Positions 9,484 through 19,706 of a stretch of DNA of 64,000 nucleotides are shown piece by piece. This DNA is from Maritalea myrionectae DSM 19524 (GTDB lineage: Bacteria > Pseudomonadota > Alphaproteobacteria > Rhizobiales > Devosiaceae): the NCBI RefSeq assembly GCF_000423365.1, contig NZ_AUHV01000004.1, positions 310,001-374,000 on the forward strand, in the 5' to 3' direction. Under the pieces are notes generated by a model that saw only the letters and a list, made by a program, of their open reading frames with translations, searched no databases and was not told the DNA's origin. The number at the start of each line of letters is the position of its first letter. The stretch's first letter is position 1. A program made the position numbers and the translations under genes.

Positions 9484-12400
9484 GTGGGCAAACAATTTCA
9501 GCACCATCAAAGAAGTCACGGTTTTCGCGCGATCGTTTGAAGCAGGTGAAGGCCAATGCGGGCATTCCCCGTTTGCCGCGTGATGGTCGGCCATTGCCTG
9601 CGTCTGCAGCACAAAAGATGTTTTGGTTGCTCTCTCAGGGTGAAGATGCAAGCGCAGCCTATATTTTGCAGGCCATGTTGCATTTGGACGGCCATATTGA
9701 TCAGGATATGCTCGCTCAGGCCTTTCAATGCTTTTCTGATCGCCATGAGGCATTGCGCACGTCATTCGAGATGTCTAGTGACGGTCTGGTGCAACATATA
9801 GCGGCCGTTGGAACACCCTTCCCGCTGAGTTTTGAACGTTCGGAAAGCATTGCACAACGTGATGCACAAATTAGCAAAGCTGTCGCCATGCCGATGGATT
9901 TGGGTCGGGGTGCGTTGGTGAAGGCGTATCTGTTTAGCGTTGGCGATGAGGACCATATTTTACTTGTGTTGGCGCACCATACGGTGGCTGATCGCGATAG
10001 CTTGGGCCTTATGCTGCAAGAAGTTGCTACTGAGTACAGCGCGCTTGTTGCTGGAGCTCAAGCGCCTGCAAATGCTGACGCCCTTCCTTATGCCGACTTT
10101 GCGGCTTGGGAGCAGGACAAAGTTGCGAAAACGCAATTGGCGCGTGAAAAGCAGTTCTGGCGGCAAAATTTGGCGGACTGCCCAGCACTTTCCACGCCAG
10201 TCTCTGAAAAGAAGCGACCCAAGGTGGCTGAATTTGAAGGGCAAACGCTGGCGTTTACGCTCGACGCCGACGTCACCGCGAAGGTCCAATCCTTTTCACG
10301 CCAGGCTGGTGTAACTGATTTTACCACCGCCCTCGCCGCATGGGTGATTTTACTGCAAACGCAGGCGCATCAATATGATGTGGTGACGGGCACACCGGTA
10401 TCGCTGCGGAATTTGCCGGAACTGCGCAATAGTTTTGGTCCGCTGGTCAATTCATTGCCGCTGCGCTTTGGCACTCTGTTTGACCAGTCAGCCGACCAAT
10501 TGGTGCGGCAGGTTCAGTCAGTGTTTTTGGCGGCGCAGAACCACCAAAACATTCAATTTGACCAAATTATTGAGGCTGTAAATCCACCGCGAAATCCATC
10601 GCATAGCCCGCTATTTCAAACCATGTTTTCTTGGGCGCAATCTGATGATGATGGCGAGTTGAAGTTTGGTGATTGTTTGGCCACCCCAAGCACACTTGGT
10701 GGCCAAACAGCGCAATTGGACCTTACGTTGGATCTGGTGCTGCGGGGCAATCAGATAAATGGCGAATTTGAATTTGCGACGGCGTTGTTTTCACCTGAGG
10801 AGGTTGAGGCGCTTTCAATTCGTTATCAGCACATCTTGGAGCAGTTGGTTGCGCGTGATGGTGATGAGTCTGCCTATATATCGGCAGGTTTGTTTGCCAA
10901 ACCTTCTCGCCTTATTGGGTTGGGCCAAGCTGAAGATGATGCGCCATTGGTACATGATTTGATTGCCCAGCAAGCCGAAGCCCGACCCGTTCAAATCGCT
11001 GTGCGGGACAGTGAACGTTCCATCAAATATGCAGAATTTGAGCATCGCGCCGAACAGATGGCGCATTTGTTGCGGGCCAAAGGCATTTCCGTTGGCGATA
11101 GGGTCGCGATTTGTCTGCCCCGCTCAGCAGAGATGTTTATTGCGGCTCAGGCCATTTTGAAAATTGGTGCCTGCTTTGTGCCGATTGATTACACCTACCC
11201 TTCTGCCCGCAAGGCCTTCATTGTGAAGGATTGTGATGCGAAAGCTGTCATTGTGGGCGATGCAGATGCCTCTACTTTTGCTGATGTGCCGATGGTTCGG
11301 TTTGCGGAGTGCATTGATGCAGGTGGCTTTGAGTTGCCCGCTGCTGAGGCGCTGCGGGATCAGCTGGCCTATATCATCTATACATCTGGCTCCACCGGCA
11401 CTCCCAAAGGCGTATTTGTGCGCCATGATGCGTTGGCACAAATGGCGCAGAATTGGCGGCATGAGTTTGGATTTGATGCGCACATGAATGTGCTGCAGAT
11501 GGCCAGCTTTGGCTTCGATGTCGCGATTGCGGACTTCTTCCGTACTTCGTGCTTTGGCGGAAAATTGGTTTTGTGCCCTAAGGAGACATTGTCTGACCCT
11601 ATCGGGTTGGCTGGCCTGATTAAACAAGAAGGCATTAACGCAGCAGACTTTGTACCTGCTGTTTTGGACAGTTTGACGGAAGATAAAGACTTGGCTCGCG
11701 ACTGCTTTAGCCAGTTTCGGCTGGTCCTTTGTGGTTCTGACCATTGGTCGTTGGATCATGCGCTGCGTCTGCGTGCGATATGCCCTGCAAGCTGCCAAAT
11801 TGTGCATGCCTATGGGCTAACTGAAACAGTGGTTGATGCACTTTATTCTGATGTACGCGAAGTTGAAGATGGTGCCAGCAGCTTGCCAATAGGTGCCCCA
11901 ATTGGTGCAAATGTCGCCTTAATCTGTGGGCCTGATTTGAACGTGTTGCCACAAGGTGCTGAAGGCGAAATCTGTATACAGGGCGAGTGCTTGGCTGGCG
12001 GTTATTGGCAGCAAGATGAATTGACCGCGGCTAAATTTGTTCGGAAAGCGAACGGTGAGATTTTGTTTCGCTCGGGCGATTTAGGTCGTCTAAATGCAGA
12101 CGGGCAAATTGAGTTTCTTGGGCGGATAGATCGGCAAATTAAAGTTCGTGGTTATCGCATTGACCCTAGCGAGTTGGAACATGCAATTTTAGGTTTCGGG
12201 GCTAAGCAGGTTTTTGTTTGCGAGCGAAATGGGCGGTTGGTTGCCTATGTGGTTGGGCAGTTGGATATGGACGCGCTGGCTTCGCATTTGCGGGCTGCAT
12301 TGCCGGATTTCATGGTGCCTGCACATTTGGTGCCGATGGATAGTTTCCCGCTGACCACCAACGGCAAGATTGATCGCGATCGCCTTCCGCTACCTGAGAT

Positions 12401-15400
12401 AAATCAAGAGTATGCAGCACCAATTGGCGACATTGAAGAAACGCTTACCGAAATCTGGCACGAGTTTCTGGGTGGTGCGCCTATTGGTCGATTTGACAAT
12501 TTCTTTGAACGTGGCGGCCATTCAATGCTCGCTGTCCGCATGGCGCTTAAGGCAAGTGAAATGTTGGGTCGACAAGTCGATGGGACTCAGGTTTTTGCAC
12601 ATCCCACTTTGGCAGAATTTGCCGCCACGGTGCAGCTGTTAGATGCGCAGGGCCCGAAGCTAACAAAACGCAAACATGTGACACATATGCCGCCGTCCTA
12701 CGGGCAGGAATCCTTGTGGTTGCTGGCGCAAGATGTGGAGCAAAATGCGGCCTATAATATGCCAATGGGGTGGCGGCTATCGTCAGACGCAGATGTGGGT
12801 GCGATTAAGCAAGCTTTGACGGCCTTAATGGAGCGCCATGAAGCATTACGCACCTCATTTATTTCGGCGGATGGGGCGCCGCAACTTGAAATTCAAATGT
12901 CGGCTCCGCCGCTTTATTGGCGGGAGCTTACGCCGGCGGCAGACCAAATTGATGCAGAAATTGCAGCGGAAATTGCGCGGCCATTTGATCTGCAGGAAGC
13001 TCCCCTGCTTCGCGCCTGCTTGATCAGGAACCAAGATGGTCAAGACCTTCTTTTGGTGACCATGCACCACATCATTTCTGATGGCTGGTCGATGGATATC
13101 TTTGCGCGTGAGTTTTCCGAACTTTACGCGACGTTCAAGCGCGGGGGCGCCAACATGCTTGCGCCGCTGGATTTGCAATATAGCGACTTTGTTGCGTGGC
13201 AGCGGGAAAATTTGACTGCGGAAAAACGTGCTGAGCAGGCAGATTATTGGGCGAAACAATTGGTCAATGCGCTATCGCTTTTGCCTCTACCAACCGATCA
13301 TCAGCGGCCGGCGGTGCAAGATTTTAAAGGTGATAGCGTTGCGGTGAAGATTGAAGGCGAATTGCTGACGCAATTGCGCGCCTTCGCCCAGCAGAACGCC
13401 ACCACTGTGTTTAGCGTTGCCCTTTCGGCATGGAGTTACATGCTGGCCAAGCTTTCTGGTGAAAAAGATGTGGTGACCGGCGTACCGACCGCCAACCGCA
13501 AGCCGAAAGAAGTTGAAGACATTATTGGCTTTTTCGTCAACACGCTCGCATTGCGTTTGGACCAAACTGAAATTGCCACGCCGGCGGCGTTGATTAAGCT
13601 CGCTTCCGAAACCTTGCAAGAAGCCCAGCAGCATGCGGATATTCCGTTTAATCATGTTGTGGAACGGTTGAACCCTGCACGCTCGCGGAGCTATAGCCCA
13701 ATTTTCCAAAACATGCTGGCTTGGGAAAATGCGCGCGGTGCATCTGGCGAAACGCGCCCTTCAGACTTTGAGCCCATGCCGCTGCAACTCGATAATGCGA
13801 AGTTCGATTTGCTGTTGGAAGCAACTGAGTTTGATGACTCCATCGCGGGCAGTCTGCAGTTTGCCACCAGTTTGTTTTCCCGCCAAACAATCGAGAAATA
13901 TGCGCAATATTTCGAGCATATTTTGGCGGCGTTTGTGCAGCAACCAAACGCTGAGCTGGCCAAGATAGGACTTGCGCCCAAGGAACGTGCGCAAGCTGAC
14001 CTTGAAAGATGGCTGCAACCTGTTGCTGATTATGATGAGGCGTTGCGCACATTGCCGCGTTTCAAAGCAGTTTGTGCGGCGCACGCCAACGAATTGGCCG
14101 TTGAGAAAGATGGTCGTCAGCTGAGTTTTGACGAATTGGAACATTGTGTCAATCGTTTGGCCCATGATCTGCTTGAGGCAGGCTACAGCTTTGATCAGCC
14201 AGTGGGGATTTGGGCAGATCGGTCGATTGAAACCATCATCTCCATTTTCGCCATATTGAAAGCTGGCGGCGCGATTATGCCGCTCGATCCGTCGCATCCG
14301 CGTGATCGCCTTGATTTTATCTTGGGCCATGCGCAAGCGCAGCTGATCCTGTCATCTGACGCAAAAGCGACCAATGCTACGATTGACGCAAATGTTCAGG
14401 TCCATCAGGTCGATCTACAAGGTCTGCTGGATTCTAAAGCGCCTGCGGATTTTGAAGATGCGGTGCCCTATCCGTTAGACCCTGCCTATGTGCTTTATAC
14501 CTCAGGCACCACGGGTACGCCAAAAGGCGTGGTGCAATCGCACCGCACGCTTGACAATGTGATCAATTGGCAGTTTACGGATGGGACTACGCCAAGACGC
14601 GTGCTGCAATTTGCGTCGCTGACATTCGACGTGTCGATGCAGGAGATTTTCACGTCGTTGTGCGCCGGGTCCTCCCTGGTGCTGATTTCGCAAGACAACG
14701 CGAAAGATGTTGCGAATTTGGCTGGTTTTATCGCCGCGCAGAAAATTGACAGGGCGTTTTTGCCTGTTGCGGTGCTGCATATTATTGCCGAGACATGTGG
14801 CGATTTAGATGAGTTTGGCGGGTGTGAATTTATCACTGCTGGTGAGGCGCTGAAGATCACAGATGCGGTGCGCCAGAACCTGCCAAAGCTCGGCAAATAT
14901 GCGCTGAACAATCATTACGGCCCAACGGAAACCCATGTGGTGACCCACCACCGGCTGCCATTGGACAGCATCAAAGATTGGCCGCATGTTTCGCCCATCG
15001 GGAAACCGATCGCCAACACCAATCTTTATATTTTGGACGAGGCCCAAAATCCTGTGCCAGATGGTGTTGTGGGCGAACTCTATTTGGGCGGCAATAATGT
15101 GGCGCTGGGTTATCTCAACCGTCCTGACCTTACGGCCGAACGTTTTCTGGACGATCCATTTTCCCCGCGCGAAGGCGCGAAAATGTTTAAAAGCGGCGAC
15201 TTGGTGCGGCGCGATGAATATGGCGTGATTCACTATTTGGGGCGCGCTGATGATCAGGTGAAAATACGCGGTTTCCGTGTGGAACCAGGGGAAATTGAAA
15301 CTGCGCTGCGTGCGCACCCCAATGTGCGAGATTGCGTGGTCCTGGCGCGCCCACGGCCCAACGGCCCCTTGGCGCTTGTGGCTTACTTCACAGGTGCTAT

Positions 15401-18400
15401 TTCCGTAGAGAAATTGCGGACGCTGGCGAAAGACAAATTGCCTGAATATATGGTGCCAACTGCATGGCAACACCTTCGCAACATGCCGCTAAATTCGAGC
15501 GGTAAAATTGACCGCAAGGCGCTGCCCGCGCCGAATTGGCAAAAGGCGACCGCCGACAAAGCTCCATTGCGGACAGAAATCGAAAAAGCGCTCGGCGAAA
15601 TTTGGTCGACTGTACTGGGCGTGGATGAAATTGGCGCGAATGATGATTTCTTCGCTTTGGGTGGCCATTCATTGTTGGCGGCCAAACTTGCCTTCCGGAT
15701 CAATCAGCATTTCGAGATTGATCTGAAGCTATCTGATTTGATGGGTCATTCTGTGCTTGGGGATTTGGCTGCGCATATTGATCGGCAAGCGAACAAAGGC
15801 ACCGTTTCGACGCAGATTACGCTAACGCCAGATCCAAAAAATCGTTACGCACCCTTCCCGCTGGGCGATATTCAGCAGGCTTATCTTGTTGGCCGTAATG
15901 ATGAATTTGATTTGGGTGGCGTTGGCGCTCACTCCTACAATGAATTGCGTATTCGGAACTTCGATGTCGAACGGTTTGAAGCCGCTTTGAACAAGGTGAT
16001 CGCCCGCCATGATATGTTGCGTGCTATTTTCACCGATGATGGGCAGCAGCAGGTTTTGGCAGATGTTCCAGCCTATAAGATTGCTATTCACGACATTTCT
16101 GATCGGGGATCAGAGGTGCAAGAGCACGCGTTGAACGCGAACCGCAACCGCTTGTCGCATCAGGTTTTCGATGCGGGACAATGGCCGTTATTTGGGTTTG
16201 AAGTGACGCAGCTTGGTGACCGACTTAGTCACCTTCATATGAGCCTTGATGCGCTTATTCTTGATGCGGCCAGCACGTCGATTTTCCTTTATGAACTAAA
16301 CCGTTTTTATGCTGATCCGGGATTGGATTTGCCTGAAATTGGCGTCAGCTTCCGTGATTATGTGTTGGCAGAGCAGGAGTTCCGCAAAGGCGCGAGCTAT
16401 CGCGCGGATTTAGATTATTGGCTGTCACACTATGACGATATGCCAGCGGGGCCGCAATTGCCGTTGGTGCGCACGCCAGAAAGCTTGAAAGCGCCGGAAT
16501 TTGTGCGCCGCGAAAAGGTGATCTCGCGGGACGAATGGTTGGCGCTCAAGCAGGTGGCCAATGAACAGCAGGTAACGCCCTCAGGCTTGCTTCTTGCTGC
16601 TTTCTGCCTGACCCTTAATCGCTATGCGCAAAGTGGTGAGTTCAGCCTGTCGCTGCCGCTGTTTAACCGCCTTCCTGTGCACCCTGAGATTGACCGTGTG
16701 ATTGGCGATTTCACGTCTGTGCTGCTTTATCGCCAGCGTGCGGAGAAAGACCAGCAATTTGCGGCATTCGCGCAAAATATTCAGCAGGATTTATGGCGGG
16801 ATATGGACCATGCCAAAATTTCTGGCATTGAAATTATGCGCGAATTGGGTCGCAAATTCGGGGTGCAACCGAGCGGTTTGCCGGTTGTGTTCAACTCCAC
16901 ACTGACCGAAATGGTTGATGGCGCAAATGCAGAAGCCGAAGTGAAGGCTTGGGATGCGGAGAATGTGCATACTATTACGCAGACGCCGCAGGTTTGGCTG
17001 GACCATACCATTATGGAAGAACAGGGCGAGCTGATCTTCAATTGGGATAGTATCGACGCGCTGTTTCCGGATGGGTTGATGGATGCGATGTTTGCTGACT
17101 ATTGCCAGCTTTTGGACGTACTTAGCGATGGTGCGCAATGGCAGGCGAGAACCGATGAATTGTTTGATCAGAAGCTGCTTGATCAAGCAGCACCCCTCGC
17201 CGACCTCACTACGTTAAATGGATTGTTTGAGCGGCAAGCCGCCATAACGCCGGATAATGTGGCCGTGATTGCCCATGATCGAACGCTGACTTATGGCGAA
17301 GTGCTTCAGGAAGCGCAGGCGCTTGCGGCGCGGTTGCAGGATCAGGGCTGCGCGCCTGGCGATATTGTTGGCATTTTCCTCGAGCCGAGTTGGCAGCAAA
17401 CTGTTGCTGCACTGGGTATTTTGATGGCGGGTGGCGTATATTTGCCGCTGGATCGCAACTTACCTGAGGCGCGGCTAGAGAAGATTTTGGCCAAAACCAA
17501 CAGTCGGGTTGTGCTGGTGGAAGACGGTTTTGCAGAGCCAGATGTTTTGCCGCCTCATGTTGAGGCTGTCATTGTGGACGCAGGCGCGGACGGACGTAAA
17601 CCTGCGCCAGTTGAACGCAACATGGATGATTTGGCCTATATCATTTTCACCTCTGGTTCGACAGGCGAACCAAAAGGCGTGATGATTGATCACGGTGGGG
17701 CGTGCAACACTATTTACGACATCAATGAGCGGATCGGCTTGCACCAAGAAGATCGTATTTTGGGCGTTTCAGCGCTTAATTTCGATCTTTCCGTCTATGA
17801 TATTTTCGGGGCTTTGAGCACAGGTGCTGCCCTTGTGGTGCCGGAGGCTGACAAGAGCCGCGATCCGCAACATTGGCTTGAGTTGATCAATGCGCATGAT
17901 GTGAGCGTGTGGAACTCTGTGCCTGCCTTGCTCGGCCTTTTGGCAGATCACGCCAACGCAATGTCTGCACCCTATTCTTTGCGCGTGGCCATGATGTCTG
18001 GCGATTGGATACCGCTTGATTTGCCGGACAAGGTGCGGACGCAAAGCCCTGAGACGCAGATTTGGAGTTTGGGTGGCGCAACGGAAGCGTCGATCTGGTC
18101 GATTTGCTATCCAATTGAGACAGTTGATCCAAGCTGGAAGAGTATTCCATACGGCAAGGCGCTAAAGGGACAAAGCTTCCATGTGCTTGATGATCAGTTG
18201 AATGCCCGTCCTACATGGGTGGTAGGCGAGCTGTATATTGGTGGCCGTGGGGTTGCCCTTGGCTATTATGGCGATCAGGAACGCACAGACGCGGCATTTG
18301 TTGAGCATCCTAAAACGGGCGAGCGGCTCTATCGCACCGGGGATTTGGGGCGCATGTTGCCTGACGGCAATATCGAATTTATGGGCCGTGCCGACACGCA

Positions 18401-19706
18401 AGTGAAAGTGCAAGGCTATCGCATCGAGCTTGGCGAAATTGAAGCTGCGCTCGATAAACATGCTGCTGTGGATGCGGCCGCCGTGCGGATTTGGGGCAAA
18501 ACCATGGAGGAGAAGCGCCTCGCCGCCTATGTGGTGACGTCAGACAGTGAATTGACTGAGGATGCTCTGCGGGATCATTTGGCGCAATTGCTGCCTGCCT
18601 ATGAAATTCCATCAAGCATCAGCTTTATTGATCAAATGCCGCTTTCGGCCAATGGGAAAGTTGACCGGAAGAAATTGCCCAAACCTGAAATGAAGACGCA
18701 GGCCAGCATTGCTATAGAATTGGGGCCGGACGAGCAGAAAATTGTGGCCATTGTTGAAAAGGCGTTGAAGCAAAGTGCAATCGCCATAGATGCAAATTTG
18801 TTGGCTCTGGGGGCAACATCGCTCGACATTGTTCGGATCAGCAATGCGCTGTCGGCGGAGATGGGTTTTCGGCCCAAGCTTGCCCGATTTATGCGGGCGC
18901 CGACAGTGACCACGCTTTTTGATATTTGGCAGGAAACACGCCCTGTTGAAGATCCTAAGCCTGAGCACACAGAGGCTGCGCCGCGCATTATTGAAGATAA
19001 AGCAGAGCGTGAAGCCTTTAAGGCTGCGGAAAAAGGACGTCGCAAATTTGATCCGGAGGCTAAGCGGGTGCCGTTGGATATCGAGCCAGAAGAGCGTGAT
19101 GTGTTTGAGGCAAACCGCTCAGTGCGCGAGTTTTCAGATGCGCCAGTGGACAAGCGTGCATTTTCAATGCTGCTGGCCGCCATTATGCAAAACCCTGCTG
19201 AAGGGCGTCCGCGCTTTCAATATGCCTCTGCGGGCGGGCTCTATCCTGTGCAGACCTATCTTTATGTGAAGCCTGAACGTGTGATTGGCATACCTGGCGG
19301 CTGTTACTATGTTGATCCGAAAGATCGCTCTTTGGTGGCCACGGGAAGCGGCAAAGCGCTTTCGGCGGATGCTTATGACTATTTTGTCAATCGACCGACT
19401 TTTGAAGGCGGCGCATTTGCCCTGTTCTTCGTGGCGGATGATGCGGCTATTCGACCGCTTTATGGCGATCAGGGCCGTGATATGTCGCTGATTGAAGCTG
19501 GTTTGGTTGCCCAACATTTGACGCACCGCGCGGGCGAAATTGGCCTTGGCCTATGTGGCATTGGCGAGATGATCAATGAAGCTTTGTGCGATTTGTTCGA
19601 TCTTGGGCCACACCATCATCTTATTTATTCCATGATCGGCGGCATCCCCGCCACCGCGCCTGCGCACGATGATCCATCCGAAGAGGTGGAGGAGTTTGAA
19701 ATATGA
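9480..19706 (+). CDS. Non-ribosomal peptide synthetase, C-A-T-C-A-T-Cy-A-T-Ox (thiazole-forming)
   Basis: A 3408-aa, three-module protein. It has no hairpin docking domain and begins with a basic stretch of about 45 residues. Module 1: the condensation motif is HHTVADRDS (about residue 166), with Arg in place of the usual Gly after the Asp. Its adenylation code D-V-A-D-L-G-A-V-D-K most resembles an Arg-type code (weak call). Module 2: HHIISDG (about 1196); code D-V-Q-F-I-A-H-V-V-K, the proline signature. Module 3: the condensation His-His motif is replaced by DALILDAAS (about 2257), the DxxxxDxxS motif of heterocyclisation domains. Its code D-L-Y-N-M-S-L-I-W-K is a cysteine signature. Carrier serines lie near residues 1014, 2063 and 3114. 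Residues about 3190-3390 are a nitroreductase/SagB-type flavin oxidase (NRSVREFSDAPVD, SAGGLYPVQ). Together module 3 should turn Pro-Cys into Pro-thiazoline and then thiazole. It overlaps both neighbours as ATGA. Confidence 0.95.
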   Translation: MSGQTISAPSKKSRFSRDRLKQVKANAGIPRLPRDGRPLPASAAQKMFWLLSQGEDASAAYILQAMLHLDGHIDQDMLAQAFQCFSDRHEALRTSFEMSSDGLVQHIAAVGTPFPLSFERSESIAQRDAQISKAVAMPMDLGRGALVKAYLFSVGDEDHILLVLAHHTVADRDSLGLMLQEVATEYSALVAGAQAPANADALPYADFAAWEQDKVAKTQLAREKQFWRQNLADCPALSTPVSEKKRPKVAEFEGQTLAFTLDADVTAKVQSFSRQAGVTDFTTALAAWVILLQTQAHQYDVVTGTPVSLRNLPELRNSFGPLVNSLPLRFGTLFDQSADQLVRQVQSVFLAAQNHQNIQFDQIIEAVNPPRNPSHSPLFQTMFSWAQSDDDGELKFGDCLATPSTLGGQTAQLDLTLDLVLRGNQINGEFEFATALFSPEEVEALSIRYQHILEQLVARDGDESAYISAGLFAKPSRLIGLGQAEDDAPLVHDLIAQQAEARPVQIAVRDSERSIKYAEFEHRAEQMAHLLRAKGISVGDRVAICLPRSAEMFIAAQAILKIGACFVPIDYTYPSARKAFIVKDCDAKAVIVGDADASTFADVPMVRFAECIDAGGFELPAAEALRDQLAYIIYTSGSTGTPKGVFVRHDALAQMAQNWRHEFGFDAHMNVLQMASFGFDVAIADFFRTSCFGGKLVLCPKETLSDPIGLAGLIKQEGINAADFVPAVLDSLTEDKDLARDCFSQFRLVLCGSDHWSLDHALRLRAICPASCQIVHAYGLTETVVDALYSDVREVEDGASSLPIGAPIGANVALICGPDLNVLPQGAEGEICIQGECLAGGYWQQDELTAAKFVRKANGEILFRSGDLGRLNADGQIEFLGRIDRQIKVRGYRIDPSELEHAILGFGAKQVFVCERNGRLVAYVVGQLDMDALASHLRAALPDFMVPAHLVPMDSFPLTTNGKIDRDRLPLPEINQEYAAPIGDIEETLTEIWHEFLGGAPIGRFDNFFERGGHSMLAVRMALKASEMLGRQVDGTQVFAHPTLAEFAATVQLLDAQGPKLTKRKHVTHMPPSYGQESLWLLAQDVEQNAAYNMPMGWRLSSDADVGAIKQALTALMERHEALRTSFISADGAPQLEIQMSAPPLYWRELTPAADQIDAEIAAEIARPFDLQEAPLLRACLIRNQDGQDLLLVTMHHIISDGWSMDIFAREFSELYATFKRGGANMLAPLDLQYSDFVAWQRENLTAEKRAEQADYWAKQLVNALSLLPLPTDHQRPAVQDFKGDSVAVKIEGELLTQLRAFAQQNATTVFSVALSAWSYMLAKLSGEKDVVTGVPTANRKPKEVEDIIGFFVNTLALRLDQTEIATPAALIKLASETLQEAQQHADIPFNHVVERLNPARSRSYSPIFQNMLAWENARGASGETRPSDFEPMPLQLDNAKFDLLLEATEFDDSIAGSLQFATSLFSRQTIEKYAQYFEHILAAFVQQPNAELAKIGLAPKERAQADLERWLQPVADYDEALRTLPRFKAVCAAHANELAVEKDGRQLSFDELEHCVNRLAHDLLEAGYSFDQPVGIWADRSIETIISIFAILKAGGAIMPLDPSHPRDRLDFILGHAQAQLILSSDAKATNATIDANVQVHQVDLQGLLDSKAPADFEDAVPYPLDPAYVLYTSGTTGTPKGVVQSHRTLDNVINWQFTDGTTPRRVLQFASLTFDVSMQEIFTSLCAGSSLVLISQDNAKDVANLAGFIAAQKIDRAFLPVAVLHIIAETCGDLDEFGGCEFITAGEALKITDAVRQNLPKLGKYALNNHYGPTETHVVTHHRLPLDSIKDWPHVSPIGKPIANTNLYILDEAQNPVPDGVVGELYLGGNNVALGYLNRPDLTAERFLDDPFSPREGAKMFKSGDLVRRDEYGVIHYLGRADDQVKIRGFRVEPGEIETALRAHPNVRDCVVLARPRPNGPLALVAYFTGAISVEKLRTLAKDKLPEYMVPTAWQHLRNMPLNSSGKIDRKALPAPNWQKATADKAPLRTEIEKALGEIWSTVLGVDEIGANDDFFALGGHSLLAAKLAFRINQHFEIDLKLSDLMGHSVLGDLAAHIDRQANKGTVSTQITLTPDPKNRYAPFPLGDIQQAYLVGRNDEFDLGGVGAHSYNELRIRNFDVERFEAALNKVIARHDMLRAIFTDDGQQQVLADVPAYKIAIHDISDRGSEVQEHALNANRNRLSHQVFDAGQWPLFGFEVTQLGDRLSHLHMSLDALILDAASTSIFLYELNRFYADPGLDLPEIGVSFRDYVLAEQEFRKGASYRADLDYWLSHYDDMPAGPQLPLVRTPESLKAPEFVRREKVISRDEWLALKQVANEQQVTPSGLLLAAFCLTLNRYAQSGEFSLSLPLFNRLPVHPEIDRVIGDFTSVLLYRQRAEKDQQFAAFAQNIQQDLWRDMDHAKISGIEIMRELGRKFGVQPSGLPVVFNSTLTEMVDGANAEAEVKAWDAENVHTITQTPQVWLDHTIMEEQGELIFNWDSIDALFPDGLMDAMFADYCQLLDVLSDGAQWQARTDELFDQKLLDQAAPLADLTTLNGLFERQAAITPDNVAVIAHDRTLTYGEVLQEAQALAARLQDQGCAPGDIVGIFLEPSWQQTVAALGILMAGGVYLPLDRNLPEARLEKILAKTNSRVVLVEDGFAEPDVLPPHVEAVIVDAGADGRKPAPVERNMDDLAYIIFTSGSTGEPKGVMIDHGGACNTIYDINERIGLHQEDRILGVSALNFDLSVYDIFGALSTGAALVVPEADKSRDPQHWLELINAHDVSVWNSVPALLGLLADHANAMSAPYSLRVAMMSGDWIPLDLPDKVRTQSPETQIWSLGGATEASIWSICYPIETVDPSWKSIPYGKALKGQSFHVLDDQLNARPTWVVGELYIGGRGVALGYYGDQERTDAAFVEHPKTGERLYRTGDLGRMLPDGNIEFMGRADTQVKVQGYRIELGEIEAALDKHAAVDAAAVRIWGKTMEEKRLAAYVVTSDSELTEDALRDHLAQLLPAYEIPSSISFIDQMPLSANGKVDRKKLPKPEMKTQASIAIELGPDEQKIVAIVEKALKQSAIAIDANLLALGATSLDIVRISNALSAEMGFRPKLARFMRAPTVTTLFDIWQETRPVEDPKPEHTEAAPRIIEDKAEREAFKAAEKGRRKFDPEAKRVPLDIEPEERDVFEANRSVREFSDAPVDKRAFSMLLAAIMQNPAEGRPRFQYASAGGLYPVQTYLYVKPERVIGIPGGCYYVDPKDRSLVATGSGKALSADAYDYFVNRPTFEGGAFALFFVADDAAIRPLYGDQGRDMSLIEAGLVAQHLTHRAGEIGLGLCGIGEMINEALCDLFDLGPHHHLIYSMIGGIPATAPAHDDPSEEVEEFEI

